From NCBI GenBank assembly GCA_963974055.1, contig CAXBCP010000063.1, forward strand, positions 1 through 12,319: a stretch of 12,319 nucleotides of DNA, given 5' to 3'. The translations under genes and the position numbers were made by a program. Numbering within the stretch: the first letter of the stretch is position 1; each line of letters begins with the position of its first letter. A model generated the notes under the pieces. It was not told the origin of the DNA and ran no database searches. It worked only from the letters and a program-made list of their open reading frames with translations. Positions 1 through 5,716 of this stretch are shown here, one piece after another. The stretch comes from CAXBCP01 sp963974055 (lineage in GTDB: Bacteria; Pseudomonadota; Alphaproteobacteria; MPNO01; UBA830).

Positions 1-720
1 GGCGGCGAGATCTGGCGCGTCGTGGAAGCGCAGCACAGGATTTCGACAATGAAGCTTGTCGACAATCCGGACGAACAGGAAACCCTCGAGCGGCTTCTCG
101 AGGCCGGCAAGCCGCCGGTTCCGGCGGAATGCAGGCACCTGCACTGGCTGCTGTTCACGCCCTTCCGCTACGAAGCCCGGAGCGATTCGCGATTCCGCCG
201 GCAGGGGCGGACGCCGCCGGTGTTCTACGCGGCCGAAAACACGGATACCGCGATTGCCGAGTTTTCGTTCTGGCGGCTGCTGTTCCTGATCGAAAGTCCG
301 GACACGCCGTGGCCGCGAAACCCCTCGGAGGCGACGGCGTTTTCGGTCCGGTACGACACGGCGAAATGCCTCGATCTCACGGCCCCGCCCTATGACGGCC
401 GGCCGGACGACTGGCGCCATCCGACCGACTATACCGCCACCCATGCCGTGGCGGACGAGGCCCGCGCCCTCGATTGCGGCGCGATCCGGTCGTGGTCGGC
501 CCGGGCCCGGTCCGGCGACGGGCAAAAGGAAGGCAACATATCGCTTTTGTCCTGCGCGGCGTTTCGCGATCACGTGCCGCTGCAGGCGCAGTCGTGGCAC
601 GTTCTGCTGCACCCGGCGGGGATCAGCGCGCGCTGCGAGACGCCGAAATGCGACCTGTATTTCGACCGGGCCTATTTCGGCCGGGACCCGCGCGTCGCCG
701 CACTGAACTGGGACCGGTAG
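1..720 (+). CDS. RES-domain toxin (NAD+-targeting), 5' end outside window
   Basis: The reading frame is open from base 1 and reads GGEIWRVVEAQHRIST, a typical RES N-terminus, so the GTG at 22 is probably internal and the true start lies upstream, perhaps 10-25 codons away. RES proteins are toxins of type II toxin-antitoxin pairs that consume NAD+ (by phosphorolysis or ADP-ribosyl transfer), usually held in check by an Xre/MbcA-type antitoxin encoded next to them. Numbering from the GTG at 22, the family signature is visible: SRFRRQGRTPPVFYAA around residues 57-71, Glu80 in TAIAEFSFWR, and the serine block NISLLSCAAF around 172-181. These supply the Arg, Glu and Ser that name the family. No antitoxin follows within the next 100 bases, so a partner would be upstream, out of view. 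The C-terminus ends in a normal TAG. The domain call is firm; toxicity itself is inferred from the family. Confidence 0.9.
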   Translation, partial: GGEIWRVVEAQHRISTMKLVDNPDEQETLERLLEAGKPPVPAECRHLHWLLFTPFRYEARSDSRFRRQGRTPPVFYAAENTDTAIAEFSFWRLLFLIESPDTPWPRNPSEATAFSVRYDTAKCLDLTAPPYDGRPDDWRHPTDYTATHAVADEARALDCGAIRSWSARARSGDGQKEGNISLLSCAAFRDHVPLQAQSWHVLLHPAGISARCETPKCDLYFDRAYFGRDPRVAALNWDR

Positions 721-827
721 CGGCCGGCGCCGCCGCGGCATCGACCGGATCGCGGCCGAGGTTTTCCATGGCGCGGCGATGTGCTTAAAAGTATCGGCAA
801 ACGAATAATCAAAAAGAGGCCCGCAAC

Positions 828-1937
828 ATGATCGATTTCTTTTTCCCCACGGAGGGCATGGGCTCGCAGACCCTGCGGCTGGTCGCCGAGGCCGGCGAGG
901 GCGGCGGCGACGTGTTCGAGATCGCGCGCGTGTGCCGGGAGATCGAGCCGGGCGACCTGGCGGGCTGGGAAAAGGCCTGGATCGCTAAGGCCGAAGATAC
1001 CGAGGCGCGGGCGAAAAAATGCCTCGCCGACGGGCACGAACGCTCTGCCATGAAATATTTCTTCGCCGCCAACCAGTACTGGCGCATGGCGGACGTGTTC
1101 CTGCGGATCGACCGCAATGACGAAAAGGCGGCCTGTTTCCGGAAAAGCCAGGAAAACTTCCGCGCCGCCGCGGCGCTGCACGATCCGCCCATCGAGGTGA
1201 TCGAGGTGAAATGCGGCGACGAGGTCTATGACGGCTATTTCTGCCATCCCCGCAACCCGAAACCGGGCAAGTGGCCGGCGCTGTTCTTCATCGGCGGCGC
1301 CGACGCGTTCGCCGAGGAAATCTATTTTTCGGGCCGGGAAATGGTCGAGCGCGGCTATGCCATGCTGCTCGTCGATACCCCCGGCCGCGGCTCGTCCATG
1401 TATCTGAAGGATATCCCGACCCGCGCCGATTACGAGGTGCCGGGCAGGGCCTGCTTCGATTACCTGTTCGACCGGCCGGAAATCGACCCGGACCGGGTGG
1501 GGCTGATGGGCATCTCCATGGCGGGGTATTACGCGCCGCGTGTTGCGGCCTTCGAAGACCGTATCAAGTGCCTGGTGTCCTGGGCCGGTTGCTATTCGAT
1601 TCTCGACGACCTGTACGATTTCTACGAACACCTGCAGCCGGTGGTGCAGCGTCTGCTCGGCGGCGTCAGCCACGAAGAGGCGCGCGAACAACTCAAGTCC
1701 TTCACGATGGAAGGCATCGCGCAGAACATCACGGTGCCGACGCTGATGACCCACGGCACCAGCGACAAGCTGATGAACTGGGAGGGCGCGAAAAAGCTGT
1801 TCGACGAGATCGGCGCCGAGGACAAGACGCTGGTCCTGTATGACGATCCGAAGGTCGGCGGCACCGTGCATTGCAGCCACGATTGCTGGGTTCACCAGAG
1901 CCCGCTGATCTTCGACTGGATCGAGGATCACCTGTAG
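828..1937 (+). CDS. alpha/beta hydrolase with N-terminal helical domain (FrsA / DHPON-hydrolase-like)
   Basis: The gene encodes a 369-residue soluble serine hydrolase with no signal peptide. Residues 1-125 form a probably helical N-terminal region (AAxxYWRMADVF-type helices). A strand-turn block PALFFIGGADAFAEE then resembles the oxyanion-hole GGxD motif of 2,6-dihydropseudooxynicotine hydrolase and FrsA-like enzymes. The nucleophile elbow is GISMAG at residues 228-233, with Ser230 as the likely nucleophile. Asp313 in THGTSDKLM and His351 (or His348) in VHCSHDC complete a plausible triad. Members of this group cleave C-C, ester or amide bonds; the substrate here cannot be read from sequence. 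The ATG at 828 is chosen because AAGAGG lies 8 nt upstream (814-819). The gene stands alone between the RES gene (107-bp gap) and a strong terminator, so it is probably monocistronic. Confidence 0.93.
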   Translation: MIDFFFPTEGMGSQTLRLVAEAGEGGGDVFEIARVCREIEPGDLAGWEKAWIAKAEDTEARAKKCLADGHERSAMKYFFAANQYWRMADVFLRIDRNDEKAACFRKSQENFRAAAALHDPPIEVIEVKCGDEVYDGYFCHPRNPKPGKWPALFFIGGADAFAEEIYFSGREMVERGYAMLLVDTPGRGSSMYLKDIPTRADYEVPGRACFDYLFDRPEIDPDRVGLMGISMAGYYAPRVAAFEDRIKCLVSWAGCYSILDDLYDFYEHLQPVVQRLLGGVSHEEAREQLKSFTMEGIAQNITVPTLMTHGTSDKLMNWEGAKKLFDEIGAEDKTLVLYDDPKVGGTVHCSHDCWVHQSPLIFDWIEDHL

Positions 1938-1956
1938 GGGGCGGCAATCCGAATTG

Positions 1957-1986
1957 AAAAGGGCGGGGAAATTCCCCGCCCTTTTT
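1957..1986. terminator. strong bidirectional Rho-independent terminator
   Basis: An 8-bp perfect GC stem (1961-1968 with 1974-1981) encloses an AAATT loop. It is flanked by AAAA on the left and TTTTT on the right, so it reads as an intrinsic terminator on both strands. On plus it starts 20 nt after the hydrolase stop codon. On minus it would end the short sigma-54-driven unit reading leftward from about 2189. Confidence 0.87.
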
Positions 1987-2043
1987 CATGGCTGTTGCGG
2001 TGCGGCGCCCAGGCCGCCCGCGGTCGCTCCTGCCGGCGGCGTT

Positions 2044-2133
2044 TCAGCCGGCGAAGGCGATCGGCGACCAGGTCACGGCGACCACGGTGGCGACAACAGC
2101 GATGCAATAAAGACGGAATACGAAACCAATCAT
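2044..2133 (-). CDS. putative 29-residue hydrophobic small membrane protein
   Basis: On the minus strand an ATG at 2133 opens a 29-codon frame ending in TGA at 2044-2046. The peptide begins MIGFVFRLYC, continues with a Val/Ala-rich hydrophobic stretch (about residues 8-22) and ends WSPIAFAG. With one charged residue (Arg7) it could be a single-pass membrane microprotein or a leader peptide. AAGAGG (2146-2141) sits 7 nt before the ATG, the same ribosome-binding sequence and nearly the same spacing as the neighbouring hydrolase. A consensus sigma-54 promoter lies 67 nt further upstream and a terminator follows 63 nt after the stop, so promoter, leader, RBS, ORF and terminator are all in order. 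I recognise no family. The transcript might instead act as a small RNA, with the ORF incidental. Confidence 0.45.
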   Translation of the reverse strand: MIGFVFRLYCIAVVATVVAVTWSPIAFAG

Positions 2134-2160
2134 AGCGGTGCCTCTTACCCAATGTGCCTA

Positions 2161-2189
2161 CATACCGGCCCCATGCCGGGGACCGTATG
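2161..2189 (-). promoter_or_regulatory. 5' leader hairpin at the predicted sigma-54 transcript start
   Basis: Read on the minus strand, CATAC (2189-2185) pairs with GTATG (2165-2161). Inside it GG pairs with CC, and CCCC pairs with GGGG around a GGCAT loop. This gives about 11 pairs interrupted by two single-base bulges. The predicted transcription start (2188/2189) falls at its 5' foot, so the RNA would begin with this structure. The Shine-Dalgarno sequence of the small ORF lies outside the stem. A role in RNA 5'-end stability or regulation is inference. Confidence 0.5.
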
Positions 2190-2199
2190 AAACAGTTAA

Positions 2200-2215
2200 T
2201 GCAATTATCGTGCCA
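2200..2215 (-). promoter_or_regulatory. sigma-54 (RpoN) -24/-12 promoter
   Basis: The minus strand reads CTGGCACGATAATTGCAT across this site. It matches the RpoN consensus YTGGCACGNNNNTTGCW at every defined position, with the required ten bases between the -24 GG (2214-2213) and the -12 GC (2202-2201). Transcription would start near 2189 and run leftward into the 29-codon ORF. Sigma-54 promoters need an enhancer-binding activator and are typical of nitrogen, carbon, motility or envelope-stress control; which signal applies here is not visible. Confidence 0.78.
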
Positions 2216-2269
2216 GATTCATGAATCCCCTGAAAACAAGGGGTTAGCCGCGCCGCAATATTAACGGCG
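2216..2269. promoter_or_regulatory. cluster of inverted repeats upstream of the sigma-54 promoter
   Basis: Three dyads follow one another: a perfect 12-bp palindrome GATTCATGAATC (2216-2227) abutting the -24 element, CCCCT-7nt-AGGGG (2227-2231 with 2239-2243), and CGCCG-9nt-CGGCG (2251-2255 with 2265-2269) around an AATATT core. The tract is AT-rich compared with its surroundings. It could hold activator or repressor sites for the minus-strand unit, the promoter of the rightward phage operon, or both. I cannot assign a regulator, and I see no convincing -35/-10 pair for the plus strand. Confidence 0.35.
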
Positions 2270-2324
2270 TCTCAGAATGTAAAAATTCCCGACGTTTCGC
2301 CGGGTCCCGATCACAGGAGAGACC

Positions 2325-2720
2325 ATGTTCGACCGCCTTTTCGCGCGGCGCGGGAGACCTGCGCCCGCTTTCCGCCATATCGACGAGCTGACGGCGCCGC
2401 TGGGCGATCTGCCGCAGGGCGCCGGTTACACCGCCATCGACCGCCACCGCGATTTTCAGGCGGTGTTCCGCTCGACCCCGGCGGGCCGCCGGGTGCTGGC
2501 CCAGATCCTTGAGCGCTGCCGCGTCTGCCGGCGCAGTTTCGTCCCCGGCGACGGGTTCGAGACCGCGCGCCGCGAAGGCATGCGCGATGCCGGGCTGTGG
2601 CTGGTCGGTATCCTGGCGGAAGACCCCGGCGGCCCTGCCGGCCGGCCGCGCTCGGCGGAGGCCGATGCCCCCGACGCGGCGGAGAGCGCGGCGGCTCCCG
2701 GCGCCGGGGACCGGCCATGA
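2325..2720 (+). CDS. Bbp19-family small phage protein
   Basis: This 131-residue protein has a core at about residues 42-101 with the pattern DFQAVFRSTPAGRRVL, then SFVPGDGFETARREGMRD, then LWLVGIL. That is the pattern of the short phage family named after Bordetella phage BPP-1 protein Bbp19, whose members usually sit just before the terminase small subunit gene, as here. The molecular function of the family is not established to my knowledge. The last 30 residues are a low-complexity Ala/Pro/Gly/Asp tail. The start is supported by AGGAG 5 nt upstream of the ATG. The stop codon overlaps the next ATG (ATGA), indicating translational coupling. It is the first gene of the rightward virion operon and lies next to an AT-rich upstream region. 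Confidence 0.83.
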   Translation: MFDRLFARRGRPAPAFRHIDELTAPLGDLPQGAGYTAIDRHRDFQAVFRSTPAGRRVLAQILERCRVCRRSFVPGDGFETARREGMRDAGLWLVGILAEDPGGPAGRPRSAEADAPDAAESAAAPGAGDRP

Positions 2721-3109
2721 CCGCGCCCGCCCGGGCGGCCGCGAAAAAGCCGGCGAAAGCGGCGCTGAAGCTCCGCACCGGGTCCGGGATCGATCTCGAC
2801 CTGCTGGAAGACTGCGCCGGGCTCTATGCCAGCGTCGAGGATGCGGCGGCGATGCTCGATATCGGCGCCGCCGCGCTGCAGCAGGCGCTGGACGATCCGG
2901 ACTCGCCGCCGGCGCGGGTCTGGCGCCGGGCGCGGGCGCGTATCCGCCTCGACGTGCGCCGTGCCCAGTTCGCCCAGATGAACAAGAACGCCACCCTTGC
3001 GATCTATCTCGGCAAGGAACTGCTCGGCCAGGACGGCACCGGCACCGCGGGGCCGGTCACCTTTATTGTCGATACGGGAATCCGGCGCGATGGACCAGAA
3101 ACGCATTAG
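2717..3109 (+). CDS. phage terminase small subunit-like DNA-packaging protein
   Basis: The product is a 130-residue basic protein. Residues 1-25 are Ala/Lys-rich. A helix-turn-helix-like segment follows (SVEDAAAMLDIGAAALQQAL, about residues 39-58), then an Arg-rich helix (WRRARARIRLDVRRAQFAQM) and the block NATLAIYLGKELLGQ. That last block is typical of terminase small subunits and related packaging proteins, which bind the pac/cos site and regulate the large subunit. It overlaps the preceding gene by ATGA and the following large-subunit gene by 20 bases, so the three are tightly coupled. The ATG at 2717 is preferred over an upstream in-frame start at 2597, which would lie wholly inside the previous gene. 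Position next to terL supports the role; the sequence alone is moderately diagnostic. Confidence 0.77.
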   Translation: MTAPARAAAKKPAKAALKLRTGSGIDLDLLEDCAGLYASVEDAAAMLDIGAAALQQALDDPDSPPARVWRRARARIRLDVRRAQFAQMNKNATLAIYLGKELLGQDGTGTAGPVTFIVDTGIRRDGPETH

Positions 3110-4394
3110 CACGGGCTACGATCCGCGCCCCGGGCAGGCGGTGCTTCATCTCGCCATGAAACGCTTCAACGTGCTGGTCTGCCACCGCCGGTTCGGCAAG
3201 ACCGTGCTGGCCATCAACGAGATGATCGACCGCGCCCTGCGCTGCGAGGCCGACATGCCGCGCTTCGCCTATATCGCGCCGTTCTACCGCCAGGCGAAGC
3301 AGGTCGCGTGGGATTACATGAAGCACTTCACCGCCGCCCTGCCGGACGCGACGGCGCGGGAAACCGAGCTGCGCATCGATTTCGCCGGCGGGCGCCGCCT
3401 GCAGCTGTTCGGCGCGGACAACCCGGACGCCCTGCGCGGCATGTATTTCGACGGCGTAGTGTTCGACGAATTCGCCATGATGCCCGGCCGCATCTGGTCC
3501 GAGGTCGTGCGCCCGGCGCTGGCCGACCGAGGCGGCTGGGCGATCTTCATCGGCACGCCGAAGGGCCGCAACGGCTTTCACCGCCTGTATACCAGTGCAT
3601 TGAAGGCCGTGGCGCAGGCGGAAGAGGAAAAGCGCGAGCCCGAATGGTTCGCCACCCTGCGCCCGGTCAGCCTGACCGGGGTGATCCCGGCCGCCGAGCT
3701 GGCCTCGGCCCGCGCCGAGATGAGCCCGGAGGAATACGACCAGGAATTCGAATGTTCCTTCCACGCGGCGCTGCCGGGGGCCTATTACGCCCGTCTGCTC
3801 GATGCGGCGGGGGCGGACGGGCGCATCGGCCGCGCGCCGTGGCAGCCGGACGCCACCGTGCATACCGGCTGGGATCTCGGGATCGGCGATTCCACCGCCA
3901 TCTGGTTCGTCCAGCAGGTCGGCGCGGAGCTGCACTGGATCGACTATTACGAGGCCGACGGCTACGGGCTCGACCATTACGTCAAGGTGATCCGCGAGCG
4001 CCCCTATGTCTATGGCGACCACCTGCTGCCGCACGATGCCGCGGCGCGCGAACTGGGCACCGGGCGGTCGCGCATCGAAACCCTGGCGCGGCTCGGCCTG
4101 CGGACGCGCATGGTGCCGCTGCACAGCGTCGATGACGGCATAAACGCCGTGCGCACCCTGCTGCCGCGCTCGTGGTTCGATGCGCGGAACTGCGCCAGCG
4201 GGATCGACGCCCTGCGCGCCTATCGCCGCGAATGGGACGACAGGCGCCGGGTCTTCGGCGACTACCCGCTGCACGACTGGGCGAGCCACGCGGCGGATGC
4301 GGCGCGCACGGTGGCCATGGGGCTGCGCCGCCCGCGCGACCGCCGTACCCTGCCGCGCGCCGCCGATACCGATTACGACGTGTTCGCGCAGTAA
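3090..4394 (+). CDS. phage terminase large subunit (packaging ATPase and nuclease)
   Basis: This 434-residue motor protein translocates phage DNA into the prohead and cuts it. Its Walker A motif is the terminase variant HRRFGKT at residues 32-38. Walker B is VVFDE at 123-127, with Glu127 as the catalytic carboxylate. The coupling motif is GTP at 155-157. The RNase-H-like nuclease domain follows: Asp262 in GWDLGIGDST, Asp316 in LPHDAAA and Asp403 in SHAADAAR are the likely metal ligands. All key residues are intact and the length is normal for the family, so it appears functional. The ATG at 3090 lies inside the end of the small-subunit gene. An earlier in-frame start at 2997 would add 31 residues without homologous character and is not favoured. 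No portal gene follows, which is unusual. Confidence 0.96.
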   Translation: MDQKRISTGYDPRPGQAVLHLAMKRFNVLVCHRRFGKTVLAINEMIDRALRCEADMPRFAYIAPFYRQAKQVAWDYMKHFTAALPDATARETELRIDFAGGRRLQLFGADNPDALRGMYFDGVVFDEFAMMPGRIWSEVVRPALADRGGWAIFIGTPKGRNGFHRLYTSALKAVAQAEEEKREPEWFATLRPVSLTGVIPAAELASARAEMSPEEYDQEFECSFHAALPGAYYARLLDAAGADGRIGRAPWQPDATVHTGWDLGIGDSTAIWFVQQVGAELHWIDYYEADGYGLDHYVKVIRERPYVYGDHLLPHDAAARELGTGRSRIETLARLGLRTRMVPLHSVDDGINAVRTLLPRSWFDARNCASGIDALRAYRREWDDRRRVFGDYPLHDWASHAADAARTVAMGLRRPRDRRTLPRAADTDYDVFAQ

Positions 4395-4420
4395 CCGCCG
4401 CGCCGGACCGGAAACCGGAT

Positions 4421-4774
4421 ATGCGCGCCGTTATCGTGTTTCACGGTCGCGGGCAGGGGTGGTGCGCGCCGTTCCTGGAACCCGGGTTCCGCCACTGTTT
4501 CGTCTGCGTGCTGGACGATGCGCGCGGCATCTGGATACGGCTCGACGGCCGCGCCGGCATTCCCGAATTGCGGGCCGAGGCGGCGGCGGATTTCGACCTC
4601 GCCGGGTTCTTTCGCGCCGCCGGGTTCGCCGTTATCGAACTTGAAAACCACGTCCCGCGCCCGCCGCGCACGCCGCTGATGCTCGGCACCTGCGTCGGCG
4701 CGGCAAAGCGCGTGCTCGGCCTGCGCGCCCCCTTTGTCCTGACGCCCAAACAGCTTTTCCGCCGTCTCCGCTGA
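4421..4774 (+). CDS. small phage protein with permuted papain-like (His...Cys) layout
   Basis: The gene encodes a 117-residue protein. The N-terminal block WCAPFLEPGFRHCFV carries His25. The C-terminal block LGTCVGAAKRVLGL carries Cys91 and is followed by APFVLTPKQLFRRL. I recall similar small proteins (RHxFV ... TCV...K..LG ... TPxQL) from podovirus-type prophages near head-tail genes. The His-before-Cys order with a helix after the Cys resembles permuted NlpC/P60-like papain-fold enzymes, so peptidase or amidase activity is possible but inferred. A role in wall degradation during entry would fit. It starts 26 nt after the terminase stop at the only sensible ATG, with a weak RBS. The stop codon is embedded in a terminator-like hairpin. 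Confidence 0.78.
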   Translation: MRAVIVFHGRGQGWCAPFLEPGFRHCFVCVLDDARGIWIRLDGRAGIPELRAEAAADFDLAGFFRAAGFAVIELENHVPRPPRTPLMLGTCVGAAKRVLGLRAPFVLTPKQLFRRLR

Positions 4775-4784
4775 GACGGCTTTT
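4761..4784 (+). terminator. intra-operon Rho-independent terminator or attenuator overlapping a stop codon
   Basis: A perfect 8-bp stem GCCGTCTC (4761-4768) / GAGACGGC (4773-4780) with loop CGCT is followed directly by TTTT. The TGA stop of the papain-like gene lies across the loop and 3' arm, so ribosomes finishing that gene would disrupt the hairpin. The T-run is short (four), so partial termination or mRNA-end processing is more likely than a full stop. Confidence 0.58.
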
Positions 4785-4809
4785 CATGTCCCACCGAATG
4801 GAGCCGCGA

Positions 4810-5127
4810 ATGGAGCCTGTCTGCAAACCGCACATGCTGAGCGAATACCCCCTCGGCTATTCCCGCCTGACCTACGAGACCGAAGACCCCATCGCCGCGG
4901 TCGAGGGCGCCGGGTATTTCGGCCCCGCCGCGCCGGTGCTGCGGGTGCGCGACATTATCGAGATATGGGCCGCGATCGACACGCCGCGCCCGGTCTTCCG
5001 CACCTATGCCGTCACCCGCGCCGATGCCGCCGGCATGGTGGTCGATATCGCGCCGGTGGAGAAAATCGTGCCGCGGCGGGTTCTTCGGGTGGCGGGAAGC
5101 GAACTCTCCGCCGGACGGGAGGGCTGA
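4810..5127 (+). CDS. short conserved-looking phage protein of unknown function
   Basis: This 105-residue soluble protein has a core reading YETEDPIAAVEGAGYF then LRVRDIIEIW, with a mixed beta C-terminus. The pattern D-xx-AAVExAGYF ... L-x-x-x-D-I-I resembles small proteins often found just ahead of tail tubular protein A in podovirus-like prophages. A structural or decoration role is a guess from position. The ATG at 4810 is chosen because GGAG lies 6 nt upstream. ATGs at 4786 and 4798 are in frame, but 4786 sits directly after the terminator T-run and neither has a clear RBS. The stop is 3 nt before the next gene, and that gene's RBS overlaps this 3' end. Confidence 0.75.
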   Translation: MEPVCKPHMLSEYPLGYSRLTYETEDPIAAVEGAGYFGPAAPVLRVRDIIEIWAAIDTPRPVFRTYAVTRADAAGMVVDIAPVEKIVPRRVLRVAGSELSAGREG

Positions 5128-5130
5128 TCC

Positions 5131-5703
5131 ATGGCCTCCACCGCCGGTATCTGCAATTCGGCGCTGATCAAGCTCGGCGCGACCACCATCATGTCGCTGA
5201 CCGAGGGCAGCCGGAACGCCAATCTCTGTCTCGAACAATACGAAAAACTGCGCGACGACCTGCTGCGCGCCCATGTGTGGAATTTCGCGATCCGCCGCAC
5301 CAAGCTCGCCCGGCTTGCGGCGGCGCCGGCCTACGGTTTCGCCCATGCCTGCCAGCTGCCCTCCGACTGGCTGCGCACCATTGCCGTGCACGATAACGAC
5401 GCCGGCACGGGCGCCGTCCGCTACCGCATCGAGGGCCGCCGCATCCTGACCGATGCACCGGATATCTGGCTCAAATATATCGGCCGGGTCGACGACGCCA
5501 ATGAAATGGATGCCGCGTTCCGCGAAGCGCTGGCGTGGAAGCTCGCCATCGACTTCGCCGTGCCGATCACCCAGTCCACCACGGCCCTGCGCGAAGCCGA
5601 GGACGGTTTCCGCCGGGCGCTGGTCAGGGCGCGTTCGGTCGACGCGATAGAGGACTTCGCCGACCGAATGCCCGAGAGCGACTGGGTCGCTCTGCGTCAC
5701 TGA
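5131..5703 (+). CDS. tail tubular protein A-like (T7 gp11 family) head-tail adaptor
   Basis: The 190-residue product shows the gp11-family signature clearly: GICNSALIKLGATTIMSL at residues 6-23, then YEKLRDDLLRAHVWNFAIRR, then a CQLPSDWLR block. The central beta region and C-terminal helices (FREALAWKLAIDFAVPITQS) match the usual architecture and length. In T7-like phages this protein forms a dodecameric ring joining the portal to the tail nozzle. A strong RBS (GGAGGG, 7 nt spacing) overlaps the end of the upstream gene. Its presence strongly implies a short-tailed virion, yet no portal gene is seen upstream for it to bind. Confidence 0.87.
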   Translation: MASTAGICNSALIKLGATTIMSLTEGSRNANLCLEQYEKLRDDLLRAHVWNFAIRRTKLARLAAAPAYGFAHACQLPSDWLRTIAVHDNDAGTGAVRYRIEGRRILTDAPDIWLKYIGRVDDANEMDAAFREALAWKLAIDFAVPITQSTTALREAEDGFRRALVRARSVDAIEDFADRMPESDWVALRH

Positions 5704-5716
5704 GGGGGGAGGGAAC

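Noticed and set aside
596..612. Second sigma-54-like string (TGGCACGTTCTGCTGC) on the plus strand
   Set aside because: The spacing from GG to the GC doublet is not ten bases, and it lies inside the RES coding sequence.
672..1931. A 419-codon minus-strand frame opposite the alpha/beta hydrolase
   Set aside because: Composition typical of an antisense shadow; the plus strand has a full catalytic triad and a good RBS.
1928..2152. A 74-codon minus-strand frame overlapping the 29-codon ORF in another frame
   Set aside because: Very Arg-rich, runs through the terminator hairpin, and its ATG has no clear Shine-Dalgarno; the shorter hydrophobic frame has the better RBS and ends before the terminator.
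1954..2190. A 78-codon plus-strand frame over the junction
   Set aside because: It begins in the terminator with a non-ATG codon, has no RBS and no recognisable composition.
2190..2300. Possible sigma-70 -35/-10 promoter for the phage operon
   Set aside because: Several TTAA-type strings exist, but none gives a -35/-10 pair with acceptable spacing and match.
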